In this document: piece after piece, positions 23,291 through 33,116 of the stretch
How positions within the stretch are numbered: the stretch's first letter is position 1
Layout: each line of letters opens with the position of its first letter
Assembly (NCBI GenBank): GCA_024291935.2
Contig: CM044306.1
Span: 20,841,001-20,905,000 of the forward strand
DNA length: 64,000 nt
Reading direction: 5' to 3'
DNA from: Okapia johnstoni
Lineage: Eukaryota; Chordata; Mammalia; Artiodactyla; Giraffidae
Made by a program: the position numbers and the translations under genes
The notes under the pieces: generated by a model
The model's input: only the letters and a program-made list of their open reading frames with translations
The model's database searches: none
What the model was told of the DNA's origin: nothing

Positions 23291-23711
23291 TTTTTTAAAT
23301 TTTACTGGAGGATAGTTGATTTACAATATTGTGTTAGTTTCAGGTGTACAGAAGAGCAATTCAGTTACGCGTGTGCATATACTCATTCTTTTTCAGATTC
23401 CTTTCCCATACAGGTTATTACAGAATACTGAGTAGACTTCTCTGTACTACACAGTAGGTCCTTGTTGCTAAGCTATTTTATATACAGTAGCATGTTAATT
23501 CCAAGCTCTGAATTTATCCTTCCCCTCCCCCACACAAGGCTGTTTTCAAAATCTGTGAGTCCGTTTTTGTTTCGTAAATGAGTTAGTTTACATCTTTTTT
23601 CTAGATTCCAATTACAAGCGATGTCACACGTGAGTGATAGCCACATATGAGTGCCCACGTTTGATAACCGCATATGAGTGGTATCCTATGATATTTGTCT
23701 TTCTCTAAGTT
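23291..23711 (-). mobile_element. LINE-1 3' fragment with 13-bp TSD
   Basis: It begins with a T-run (complement of the poly-A tail), then GGATAGTTGATTTACAATAT, CAGGTGTACAGAAGAGCAAT, ACACAGTAGGTCCTTGTTGC and TTTTATATACAGTAGCATGT. The flanking direct repeat TCTTTAGATTCTT (23278-23290 and 23712-23724) marks a target-primed insertion of a 5'-truncated L1 of about 420 bp. Confidence 0.85.
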
Positions 23712-23724
23712 TCTTTAGATTCTT

Positions 23725-24960
23725 GAGCACAGTTAGCATCGTGGTACATATACGATTTCTTTCCTTTGTATTTTCTTCCTTTTCTGTTTTCTAATGACAG
23801 GAGAAAAACTATCTGCAGAGGAAAATTCTTCTGTGTGAACTGAACCCTTCACCTTTTTCACCCCAATTTTAGGAAATATCCACTACAGTAAGATGAACCC
23901 TTCTCTGGAAGATAAAAAAGAGAGGGGTCTCCCCCTTCCCTGGGCCCCCATCATTCTACAATCCCGGGGCCCCCTAAAGAGTAGTGGGTCTCTTCTGATT
24001 GCTCTCCAGGTTGGTTTTCAACAACCCACCCATATCAGCATATCAAGGGGTTGGGCTCTCTAAGAAAACCTCCCCCTTCCTGAGCTGCTGTAGAAGCTTA
24101 GAAGATGTGGTGAAAATGAAAGATTTCCCAGTAACTGTGCCCACAGGGTTCCGGGGACTTCACAAGCTGAAACCCGTGCCAAGAGACTCCTGCCTGAGGG
24201 GTCAAGCAGGACAAACTATCAGTGTGGCCATTCATTCAGTGCATCAGAAAATGCCCCTGAGTCACCTTCATTCGCTCATCTGATAGACATCAGTGTGCAT
24301 CTGTCTCCCCAGCACCATATTCTCTTCTGGGGATATAAAAAGAAGAAGACAAAGCTGCTGTCTTCAGGAACTCAAGACTCAGTGGGGGCACAAGGAAGCC
24401 TCCATGCTTGCCTTCTCACTCCCTACCCCCACTCCAGGCCCACAACCCCAATATCAGGAAATGAGACAGGAAGGTTTGAGTCAAGTTGGAAAAACTGTTA
24501 GGTTGGGCTGTTGACTACCATTTTGGCTGAGAACCCAGTGGAATCTGAGATGTTGAGAATTCGCAGCAATCGTGGTAGCTTCAGATGGTCTTCTATGCAG
24601 CATCCTTTGGAGGTGAGGGGTAACACTCTAGGCTCCTCATGAGGGACAAGCCTACAAAAAAGGAAAAAAATAAAACAGTCTCAAATCTGGACACACTGCC
24701 TGCTCCCACGGAGAAAAGAAAATTATATGAGTAGAAAAAGATGCACATGGCAGAGATTTATATTGAGACAGGCAGTCAAGTAGGAAAAAGTATTACTATG
24801 AACCCAGGTGCCAGGTAAAGGCCTTGAAGCCTGGGCCCAGGGTGGAAAACTACTGCCTTTTCTGATGGGAGAGCGGTGGTGTTTATGGGAGGTGAGTATA
24901 GGGGTTGCTTAAGTAGACTAAACTCATGCAAACCCCATCCCTCCCATCTCCTCACCAACA
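23725..24960. other. Intergenic, no gene seen; weak L2-like relic
   Basis: Mostly unique-looking DNA. ATTCATTCAGTGCATCAGAA near 24230, with CTGGGGATATAAAAAGAAGA and CTGTCTTCAGGAACTCAAGA, suggests an old L2 3' end in reverse (about 24228-24395). Nothing coding is supported. Confidence 0.4.
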
Positions 24961-24980
24961 ACTAATCAGTGCCGAGAAAC

Positions 24981-25072
24981 TGGGTCTGGTTGAGTCTGAT
25001 TGGGTCTGACTGAACCTGGTTGAGTCTGGTTGCATCTGCTTAGGTTGAGTTCGGTCTGGTTGGTGATGCACT
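24981..25072. repeat. 10-bp minisatellite (about 9 diverged units)
   Basis: Consecutive ten-base units of the form TGRGTCTGGT: TGGGTCTGGT, TGAGTCTGAT, TGGGTCTGAC, TGAACCTGGT, TGAGTCTGGT, TGCATCTGCT, then two poorer units and TCGGTCTGGT. It is not part of a known repeat that I recognise. Confidence 0.85.
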
Positions 25073-25099
25073 CAAATACTGCCCATGACTTTTGTAGTA

Positions 25100-25310
25100 G
25101 TCAACACAGAGATGTGAGTTCAAGTCCCACATCTGCTCCTGCTTGAAAAAGTCTCTGATTCTCTTTAAGCCTCAACTTCCTCGTGTGTAAACTGGGGAAC
25201 CTGATCAGTACTTACCATGTTGGTGGTGTGAGGATTAAATGAGACAATTGTGTAAAGCTTGAAGAGTGCCCAGCAGAGATGGAGGCTCAATACTTGTTAT
25301 CTGCTACATG
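25100..25310 (+). repeat. MIR, fairly complete
   Basis: GTTCAAGTCCCACATCTGCT, AAGCCTCAACTTCCTCGTGT, GTGAGGATTAAATGAGACAA and GAGTGCCCAGCAGAGATGGA follow MIR end to end. Confidence 0.65.
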
Positions 25311-25763
25311 GAGTCTTTCCCCATCCTTCCAATAAAAATGGTCCACCTTGAACTCACACCACAGTCTGCTTTATCTTTCATTTTCTGCCCTTGAAGAGAA
25401 GATCCCTGTTTGATTCATATCCAGAGAGAATAGTCAGAATTCAAATGGTAAGATTTGAATCATAGATGATGCTTATGTGAGAGGGAGGAAAAAGAGAGAA
25501 TGTAGAAGAATGATGTCTATGGGTAAAAATATGCAAATACTGCCAGCTACCAACACAACAAGCAGAAACAAACTGAGCTGCTGCAGCCTGAAATTCAGTT
25601 TCCTGGATGTTAAAGATAGACTTGCTATGACTTAGGATGTGATCCATGAGGATCACCTGGGAGCTTGGGAGAAAGGTAGTTTTTCAGGCCCTAGGCCAGT
25701 CCTATGGAATTTGAATCTCAATTTTGACTCCCAAGCATGATGCACTTGTGAATCTGGATAGAC

Positions 25764-25916
25764 CAGTGGTTATCAATCTTGCCTACACATTAGAACCATT
25801 GAAGGATTTTTTTAAAATGTTGATGTCTAGGCTGTCTCCCAGAACAAGCAGAATCTCATTTATTTTTGTAGCTCACCAGATTATACCCCCATGTAGCCTG
25901 GGTTGAGAACCATTGG
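25764..25916 (+). repeat. MER5-type hAT transposon relic
   Basis: Starts CAGTGGTTATCAATCTTG and ends TTGAGAACCATTG, which are imperfect terminal inverted repeats. ACATTAGAACCATTGAAGGA and AGAACAAGCAGAATCTCATT fit the internal MER5 sequence. A second partial relic may precede it (25637-25725, GATCACCTGGGAGCTTGGGA). Confidence 0.6.
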
Positions 25917-25919
25917 TCT

Positions 25920-26060
25920 AAACCGACCCTACAATTTACTGGTCAAGAAACTACAGTCCAGAGGTAAACTGACCTGCCCAAAATCACATAGTAAGTAAGT
26001 GACAATGCTTGGGGGTTGAGCCAAGTCCTCCCTTCCCAGGGCTCTCTGCACTGTACTTTA
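25920..26060 (-). repeat. MIR relic
   Basis: GTCAAGAAACTACAGTCCAG, GACCTGCCCAAAATCACATA and GTAAGTAAGTGACAATGC match the reverse complement of the MIR core. Confidence 0.55.
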
Positions 26061-26960
26061 CTGCCCTACAGAATTGGGGATGGGAAGGGAGCACTAGGCT
26101 TCCCTTTCTGGCTTGGCGTCTTCAAGGTTGAGTTCTGAAAGAGGAGTTTCCTAGACACAGATGGCCTGTGCATGGGAATTCCCTGATGGCCTGTGTCCAC
26201 CTCCCTCTCCCCATCTCCCAGGGGATAGGTCCCCAGAGCCCAGGCCAGGTGGTGTTCTGCTTCTAAACGGCAGCTAGTCTCTAGGCTAAAACAGCCCCCA
26301 AACTCTCACCCAGCCAGCCTGAGGCTGCCATTCCCACACACCCATTCCTCCCAGAGACACAGAGTGCTCAGGGACCGTCCCACCACCAGGCCACACAATT
26401 CTGAGAACTCGGGTGAGGTTTCTGAGCCCCCACAGCCTCAGCTCCTGGCTCCTCTCAGAACTGGCTTCTCAAAGTCAGCAACCGCGACGGTCTCGAAACT
26501 AGAAGGTCTAGAGTCTCCCCCTTGACTTGTTTTTGCTCTCTTGCCAAGGTTTTGAGGGAGGTGTGTGTGTCTCAAACCTCTGATTGTCTCTGCTCTCTGA
26601 CTTTTCTGGTCTGTTTTTGAAGTGGCTTTTTGTTATTCTGCCTCGGCTCACTCACCTTCCTCAGCAGCTGTGGAAAACACTCGGCCTTGCTCTGCTCCCC
26701 GCTGAGCGCTTGGATTCCACGTAAACTGCTCACCTGCTGGCCTGGTCGGGAGGGCCTGGGCCTGTGGAGTCCTTGAGAACAGTCGCGGAGCAGAAAACCT
26801 CCCTGTGCTCAAGGAAGAGAATGCAGGAGACCTGAGAAAGCAGAAAGAACTTTCTAGGCACACCATTACCTACAGCCTAGGCAGATCTGGAGAAGGCAGG
26901 GCTAGGGACCTCTCCTTTCACAAACATCAGGGTTGCTATAAGGAGGGTGCCCACCTGCCA
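26061..26960. other. GC-richer intergenic DNA, no gene seen
   Basis: About 900 bp without a recognised repeat. It contains a perfect palindromic kappaB motif, GGGAATTCCC (26174-26183), between two copies of GATGGCCTGTG (26160-26170 and 26185-26195). No exon with splice sites is supported. Confidence 0.45.
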
Positions 26961-26966
26961 GGAGAG

Positions 26967-27193
26967 GCTTCCCTGGTAGCTCAGTGATAAAGAATCCGCC
27001 TGCCAATGCAGGAGACACAGGAGCCTCGGGTTCCATCCCTGGGTCGGGAAGATCCCCTGGGGGAGGAAATAGCAACCCACTCCAGTATTCTTGCCTGAAA
27101 AACCCCAAGGAAAGTAGAGCCTGGGGGGCTACAGTCCATGGAGTCACAAAGAATCAGATATGATTGAGTGGTGGAGCATGCATAAACACACAC
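26967..27193 (+). repeat. Bov-tA SINE, full length
   Basis: AGGCTTCCCTGGTAGCTCAG head, GTTCCATCCCTGGGTCGGGA, Bov-A unit, and a tail ending CATAAACACACACC. Confidence 0.92.
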
Positions 27194-27402
27194 CCCGGCC
27201 AGGAACCTCTACAGTCTCTTCTGCTGAAATTTGAGTAGATCTAGAATGGTACTCAGATGGTAGCTGTTCATCATACACGGCTAGTGAGTGCTTAAAATAT
27301 GGCTAGTGTGACTAAGGAACTCAATTTTAAATTTCACTTAATTTCAATGAAATTTAAATAACTACGTGTGGCTAGTGACTGCTGTGTGAGACAGCAGCTC
27401 AT

Positions 27403-27600
27403 CGGCAGTGGTTCTCACAGCTGGCTGCACAGCAGAATCACCTGGGAAGACGTAACCCTCGGATGCCCGCATCCACCACAGTGATTCTGATTTACCCGCA
27501 TAGGGCATGGACTAAGCTGCAGAGTTTGGGAAGCTTCATGGATGACTCCAGTGTGCAGCCAAGTTTGAGAGCCTCTGGCCCAGAGAACTCCCAACAGCTC
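27403..27600 (+). repeat. MER5A hAT transposon relic
   Basis: AGTGGTTCTCACAGCTGGCT, AGCAGAATCACCTGGGAAGA, GTGATTCTGATTTACCCGCA and GTTTGAGAGCCTCTGG follow MER5A from end to end. Confidence 0.7.
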
Positions 27601-27674
27601 TTCTAACCCTGACTTCCTACATTTTGATGTGATTACTGGTGTTTTTGGAATCACAATTCAATTTCTTTCATCAA

Positions 27675-27796
27675 TGAAAGAAAAGACAAAACCATGTAAT
27701 CATCTCAGTAGATGGAAGAAAAAGCATTTGGTGAAACTCAACATCCATTCATGATAAAAAAAAAAAAAACACTTATAAAAGTGGGCATAGATGGGA
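27675..27796 (+). repeat. LINE-1 ORF2 relic, left part
   Basis: AAAACCATGTAATCATCTCA, GTAGATGGAAGAAAAAGCAT and TCAACATCCATTCATGATAA match the remembered L1 ORF2 sequence that normally precedes AAAGTGGGTATAGAGGGAAC. The L1 is cut at that motif by the composite insertion 27797-28410 and resumes at 28411. Confidence 0.7.
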
Positions 27797-27970
27797 CCTC
27801 CGTGACAGTCCAATGATTAAAACTTCACCCTCCAATGCAAGGGATGAAAGTTCAATCCCTGGTCAGGACGATCCCACGTGCCTTGGGGCCAAAAAATTAA
27901 AACATGAAACACAGGCAATATTGTAACAAATTCAATAAAGACTTAAAATTAATTAATTAATAAAAAAATT
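27793..27970 (+). repeat. Short CHR-type SINE
   Basis: GGGACCTCCGTGACAGTCCA head, GTTCAATCCCTGGTCAGGAC, AGGCAATATTGTAACAAATT and an (AATT)n/A-rich end. The same short-SINE type recurs at 60630. Confidence 0.8.
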
Positions 27971-28253
27971 AGGGCTTCCCTGGTGGCTCAGTGGGAAAGA
28001 ATTCACCTGCCAGTGTGGGAGACATGGGTTTGATTCCTGGTCTGGGGAGATCCCAAATGCTGCACAGCAATTAAGTCCATGTGTCACAGTTACTGAGCCT
28101 GAACTCTAGAGTTTGCAAGCTGCAACTACTGAAGCCCATACACTCTAGAGAGAAGCCACTGCAATGAGAAACATGTGCCCTACAACTAGGTAGTAGCCCC
28201 TACTTGCTGCAACTAGAGAAAAGCCCGCATGGCAACGAAGACCCAGCACAGCC
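27971..28253 (+). repeat. CHR-type SINE joined to non-SINE sequence
   Basis: GGGCTTCCCTGGTGGCTCAG head through AACGAAGACCCAGCACAGCC. The usual AAAAATAAATAAA tail is absent; the body runs directly into TGCTAGTATTTTTA, which is the start of the segment shared with 29628. Confidence 0.87.
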
Positions 28254-28378
28254 TGCTAGTATTTTTAAAAAGATTGCCATGAATAGTAGCAATACTTGAT
28301 GAAAAGCCATTCAATAACCCCTTGAGAGGAGAGGAAAAAAGAAGGGTGGGAGGGGAGGGGAAAGAAGTAGAGAGAATA
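28254..28378 (+). repeat. Segment duplicated at 29628-29757
   Basis: TGCTAGTATTTTTAAAAAGA, AATAGTAGCAATACTTGATG, AAAAGCCATTCAATAACCCC and a purine-rich end with GGGTGGGAGGGGAGGGG (28344-28360). It aligns collinearly, roughly 90% by eye, with 29628-29757. It is followed by an AAATA-rich tail to 28410. Confidence 0.85.
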
Positions 28379-28410
28379 AATAAATAAATAAAATTATTTA
28401 AAAATATTTT

Positions 28411-28690
28411 AAGTGGGTATAGAGGGAACGCATCTCAACATATAAAAAAAATACATTTATGACAAACCCACTGCCAATGTAATACTCAATGGTGAAAAGC
28501 TGAAAGCCTTCCCCTTAAAATCTAGAATCAGACAAAGATGCCCGCTTTCACTGCTTCTGTTCAACATAGTATTGGAAGTCCTAGCCACAGCAATCAGACA
28601 AGAAAAAGAAGTAAAAGGTACCAAAATAGTAGGGAAGAGGTAAAAATTGTCATTATATGTAGAATTTGAGGACCGAGGAGTTTACTCAGA
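28411..28690 (+). repeat. LINE-1 ORF2 relic, right part
   Basis: It resumes the L1 interrupted at 27796. AAGTGGGTATAGAGGGAA repeats the left edge as a target-site duplication. Translation of 28560 onward reads [17 protein letters not shown], a conserved stretch of the L1 reverse transcriptase. It has stops and indels and is not functional. Confidence 0.8.
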
Positions 28691-28948
28691 GAATCCACTC
28701 AAGACAATGAAAGGTATTTTTCCATGTTCTAAACATAATATACATTCATGGTAGAAAATTGAGAAAATTCAGAGAAATAAAAAGAAAGTTAAAATGCCCT
28801 GAAATCCCACCACCCAAATAAAGGGTTAAAACATTTAAGTGTAAATCCTCCCAGGTATTTTTCCATGGATATATCCTTCTGTTTCCTTCAAAATTGGAAT
28901 CATACCATGAGTTCTATTTTGTAATTAGCCATTATAACTTTGTTTAGT

Positions 28949-29512
28949 TAGTTCAGTTGCTCAGTCGTGTCACTCTTTGTGACCCCATGGACTGCAACAC
29001 GCCAGGCTTCCCTGTCCATCACCAACTCCCAAAGCTTACTCAAGCGCATGTCCATTGAGTTGGTGATGCCATCCAACCATCTCATCCTCTGTTGTCCCCT
29101 TCTCCTCCTGCCTTCAATCTTTCCCAACATCAGGGTCTTTTCCAATGGGTCAGTTTTTCACATTAGGTGGCCAAAGTATTGGAGTTAAAGCTCCAGCATC
29201 AGTCCTTCCAATGAGTATTCAGGACTGATTTCCTTTAGGGTTGACCGGTTTGATCTTCTTGCAGCCCAAGGGACTCTCAAGAGTCTTCTCCAACACTACA
29301 GTTCAAAAGCATCAATTCTTCGGAACTCAGCTTTCTTTGTAGTCCAACTCTCACATCCATACATGACAGCTGGAAAAACCACAGCTTTGACTAGACAGAC
29401 CTTTGTTGGCAAAGTAATGTCTCTGCTTTTTAATATGCTGACTGGGTTGGTCATAGCTTTTCTTCCAAGGGGCAAGCGTCTTTTAATTTCATGGCTGCAG
29501 TCACCATCTGCA
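28949..29512 (-). mobile_element. Bov-B LINE, 5'-truncated (about 560 bp)
   Basis: A minus-strand Bov-B 3' part. The reverse frame gives [16 protein letters not shown] and [19 protein letters not shown], the conserved C-terminus of the RTE-type reverse transcriptase, up to its 3' end at the Bov-A-like tail. Upstream motifs include AGCAGAGACATTACTTTGCC on the coding strand. It is inactive. Confidence 0.92.
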
Positions 29513-29627
29513 TCGGCTTATGTGGTTAACAAATATTCATATATCACCAACTGTAAGGTTACATGTTATTTTATCATAAATGTAAACTATAGTTGATTCA
29601 AATTCTTATTAATATTGGCCCCATTTT

Positions 29628-29757
29628 TGCTAGTATTTTTCAAAACGTTGCCATGAGGATAATAGTAGCAATACTTGATAAAAAGCCATTCAATAACCCC
29701 TTGTGAGGATAGGAAAGGAGAGATGGGAGGGGAGGGAAAGAAGAAGAGAGAAAATAA
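29628..29757 (+). repeat. Segment duplicated at 28254-28378
   Basis: TGCTAGTATTTTTCAAAACG, AATAGTAGCAATACTTGATA, AAAAGCCATTCAATAACCCC, then GATGGGAGGGGAGGGAAAG and an A-rich end. No SINE precedes this copy. It may be the source locus or another copy of an unrecognised repeat. Confidence 0.8.
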
Positions 29758-30062
29758 AATGAAAATAATTTGCCCAAAAGGCACAAAAAATTCTAAGTAA
29801 TTCAAATTACTCTCCAGAAAAGCTGAACCAGTTGACACTCCTACCAAAAGAATGTAACAGTACCTATTTTTATGCATGCTGGCATTGTACAAAGTGCATT
29901 TGATAAGTATTATCAATTTTGCTTGTCAAATTTAATGAGGTTTAAAAAAAAAAAAAACCACCACCAACAGACAGCAACTCATTGTAAAGTCCAGCATAGC
30001 TTAATAAGCACCAACTCTGTACAAGGTGCTATCTTAGATATGGATAGTAAAGATGAACAGAA

Positions 30063-30268
30063 GCAACTTCCCTGGTGATCCAGTGGTTAAGAATCTACCT
30101 GCCAATGCAGGGGACAGGGTTTGATCAATGGTCCAGGAAGATTCCACATGCCGTGGAACAACTAAGCCGGGGTACCACAACTACTGAAGACCGTGTGCTC
30201 CAGAGCCCAAGAGCTCAGTAGAGCCCGAGGGCCCTAGCACCAAGAGCTGGTGATGCCATCCAACCCAA
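30063..30268 (+). repeat. CHR-type SINE with a short Bov-B-like end
   Basis: CAACTTCCCTGGTGATCCAG head, then AACTACTGAAGACCGTGTGC and on to about 30243. The final CTGGTGATGCCATCCAACC (30248-30266) matches the Bov-B 3' region seen at 29065 rather than a SINE, with one mismatch. Confidence 0.75.
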
Positions 30269-30362
30269 CATAGTATGGTATGGTTTTATTTGGCTTATTC
30301 ACTCCTTTTCTAGAAGACATTGGCATACAATGTCAATATGTCCATTTTTTTTAAAAGTTCCA

Positions 30363-30515
30363 GGGAATTCCCTGATGGTCCAGTGGTTAGGACTCAGCAC
30401 CTTCACTGCTGGGGCCAGAGTTCAATTCTTGGCCTGCAAACCACAGAGCATGGCCAAACAACAAATTAAAAAAAAATAAATTTTTTAAAATGAAAATTTA
30501 AATTAAAAAAGAGTT
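30363..30515 (+). repeat. Short CHR-type SINE carrying a kappaB palindrome
   Basis: GGGAATTCCCTGATGGTCCA head (perfect GGGAATTCCC at 30363-30372), GAGTTCAATTCTTGGCCTGC and a long A/T-rich tail. Confidence 0.82.
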
Positions 30516-30774
30516 GCAAAAGTCAAGGTCATAGGGCAAATTTTGGGAGACTTGGATTCCCCAAGCCTCAGGACCTAAGCCCAACTTTCACACAGCACCA
30601 GCATTGTACAGAGAAGGAGGAGGTCAGTTCAAGCCCTGGCTCTCCCACCTAGGACTTGTGGGGGAATTCACTTCATCTCACTTAGCCTGTAAAACATGGA
30701 TTGGAGGAACAGTGAAAAATTAGATTTGAAGGGTGGAAAAGAGTTTTGTTAAAAACAACAAGAATAAGAATAAG

Positions 30775-31099
30775 ACAGCTTCCCTGGTGGCTCAGTGGTA
30801 AAGAATCTGCCTGCCAATGCAGGAGACGCAGGTTCAATCCCTGGGCCTGGAAGATCCCACATGCTGCAGAGCAGCTAAACTGCCTGCTACAACCACTGAG
30901 CCTGTGCTCTAGAAGCCAGGAACCACAACTGCTGAAGCCCACATGCCTAGAGTCTGTGCTCCACAAGAGAAGCCACTGCAATGAGAAGCTCGGGCACCCT
31001 AACTACAGAGCAGCCTCTGCTCACTGCAACTGGAGAAAAGCCCATACAGCAACAAAGATCCAGCACAGCCAAAAATAAATAAATAGAATTATTTTTTAA
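30775..31099 (+). repeat. CHR-type SINE, full length, 15-bp TSD
   Basis: CTTCCCTGGTGGCTCAGTGG head to GATCCAGCACAGCCAAAAAT and the (AAAT)n tail. The direct repeat AAGAATAAGAATAAG at 30760-30774 and 31100-31114 is an exact target-site duplication. Confidence 0.93.
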
Positions 31100-31183
31100 A
31101 AGAATAAGAATAAGCTGTGACTCCCATCAATGCAGACCATGGTCAAGTCAGCCAGCTTCATACTTTTCCTTTTTATGAGTCTG

Positions 31184-31185
<2 letters not shown>

Positions 31186-31247
<62 letters not shown>
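31186..31247. repeat. (AC)31 microsatellite
   Basis: Sixty-two bases of uninterrupted AC, followed by CTCACTCACACGC. Confidence 0.97.
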
Positions 31248-31251
<4 letters not shown>

Positions 31252-31959
31252 TCACACGCTTTAAACGAAGTCTCTGACATACTAGCATTTTAGGAACAAG
31301 GCAAGTCCCCAGAGATGGTCTTTCCTCAGAAGCTCACTGAAAATGAATTCAGGAACTTGCCCAACTGTGATTCGGAGCATGGGGTTGGAAGGGCATGACA
31401 GCCACGGGACCTTTGAGAGTGGGGTCCCCTTTTCCACCCATTGACCTACACACCCCCTCCCCCCAGCTCTGCTCTATTACGTCAGGGACGGAATTAAATT
31501 TCCCACCTGCCCTGCCTTCACTCCCCCGTCTCCTCCTTGCTCTGTGACACACATCCCTGGAGAGTCCCCCACATCATCGCAGAACAAAAACAAAACAACA
31601 AGGAGAAAAACACCAAACCTTCCCCCTCGCCACCCACCCCTCCGCTATGAGTTGCCCACACGATAGGGGTTCTTTAACTCGGGTTTCGAATACTAGAAAT
31701 GAAATGTTTTTTTTTTTTTTTTCACTTCTGCTATTTACACAGAAGTGCCTGCCCACCATAATTCAAATTTATTTTTAGATTTCTCAACTGTAGAAGTCTG
31801 CAAAATGCCAAAATGGGCTCATGTTATTCAGTCAACAGGAGGGAGGAAGGGGGAAAGGGGTACGGGGTGAGTTGTGAGAACCTGTCCTCCACACCCCAGC
31901 TCCGCCACCCCGACCCTGTGCTCTCCTGATTCTGCTTCATTTCAGCCTCATAGAGATTT

Positions 31960-32130
31960 GTAGAAGAAACCCATCTATTATTGATCTATTTTTGAAGATA
32001 TTGAAACTGAGGTTCTGGGTAGTTAAGCAACTCGGTCAAAGTCAATTAGTCAGTACCAGGACCTGGATTTGAAACCAGAACTGACTCAAAAGCCAAAGGT
32101 CTTTGTGCTGAAACCATCTCCCTCTCTGTC
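31960..32130 (-). repeat. MIR relic
   Basis: ATATTGAAACTGAGGTTCTG, AAGCAACTCGGTCAAAGTCA and TGGATTTGAAACCAGAACTG follow the reverse complement of MIR. Confidence 0.6.
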
Positions 32131-32424
32131 TTTCTTTCTCTTGCTTCCACAGCAAATTTACGTGTACCTTCTTTGCCTACACGTTTGCACACTCCCCGCT
32201 CTAGCCACCTGTGCTTTGACCTTTGCTGCTTTGGAATAAAAACCAGGTCCACCAGAGAAGATTCTGGAAAGTTAAGGTTTATTCCACCCCCAAAGTAGTG
32301 CATAGGCTTCATTACAACCTGTTTTAGTGACTGATTCTTTGCCCCTTGCGAATCCTGGTGGGGAGGAGAGCAGAGGCAAGTTGGAACTCTCTAACAGCAA
32401 CCTGGGAGGCTGCTGGTTTGGGGT

Positions 32425-32620
32425 GACACAGATCTGGGTTGGAATCCCAGCTGGGACACTTAAGGCACTTAAATGTCACTCAGCTTGCGCTTCCTCACCT
32501 AGAAATTGGCAACGAGGTACCCACCTGGCAGCAGAGATGAGAGACGCAAACAAGGTCGTGTGAGGGAAAGGACGCAAGTCAAGCCCAGGCACAGAGCTGG
32601 CCATTCAGCACATGTTTCCC
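32425..32620 (+). repeat. MIR relic
   Basis: TTGGAATCCCAGCTGGGACA, GTCACTCAGCTTGCGCTTCC and CACAGAGCTGGCCATTCAGC follow MIR. Confidence 0.5.
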
Positions 32621-32774
32621 TCTTGCCTTCCCTTCTCACCACCTCCAAAGAGGAGCACAGGACTTGAGCCTGGCCTACAGGGAGCTCTGGTAACTATCTC
32701 TGAGGAGGTTCAAGACATTTATTAAGTAAACAACGAGGTTCTACAAAGACAGCCATATTCATACCATTTATTGT

Positions 32775-33116
32775 ATGATAAACCATAATGGAAAAGAACA
32801 TTGAAAAAAGAATGTGTATAAAAGTACAACTGAATCACTTTGCTGTACAGCAGAAATTAACACAACATTATAAATCATGTTAAGTAGCTTCAGTCGTGTC
32901 CAACTAACTCTTTGTGACCCTATGGACTGTAGCCCTCCAGGCTCCTCTATCTGTGAAATTCTCCAAACAAGAATACTGGATTGGATTGCCATGCCCTCCT
33001 CCAGGGGATCTTCCTGACCCAGAGATCGAACCCGTATCTCTTATGACTCCTGCATCGGCAAGCAGGTTCTTTACCACAAGCACCACCTGGGAAGCTGTAC
33101 TTCAATTTTTTTAAAG
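32775..33116. repeat. LINE-1 3' end split by a Bov-tA SINE
   Basis: AACTGAATCACTTTGCTGTA and AAATTAACACAACATTATAA (plus strand, to about 32880) are the L1 3' end. It resumes as TGTACTTCAATTTTTTTAAA at about 33097. Between them, 32884-33096 is a minus-strand Bov-tA (AGTAGCTTCAGTCGTGTCCA through TTTACCACAAGCACCACCTG). Confidence 0.85.
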
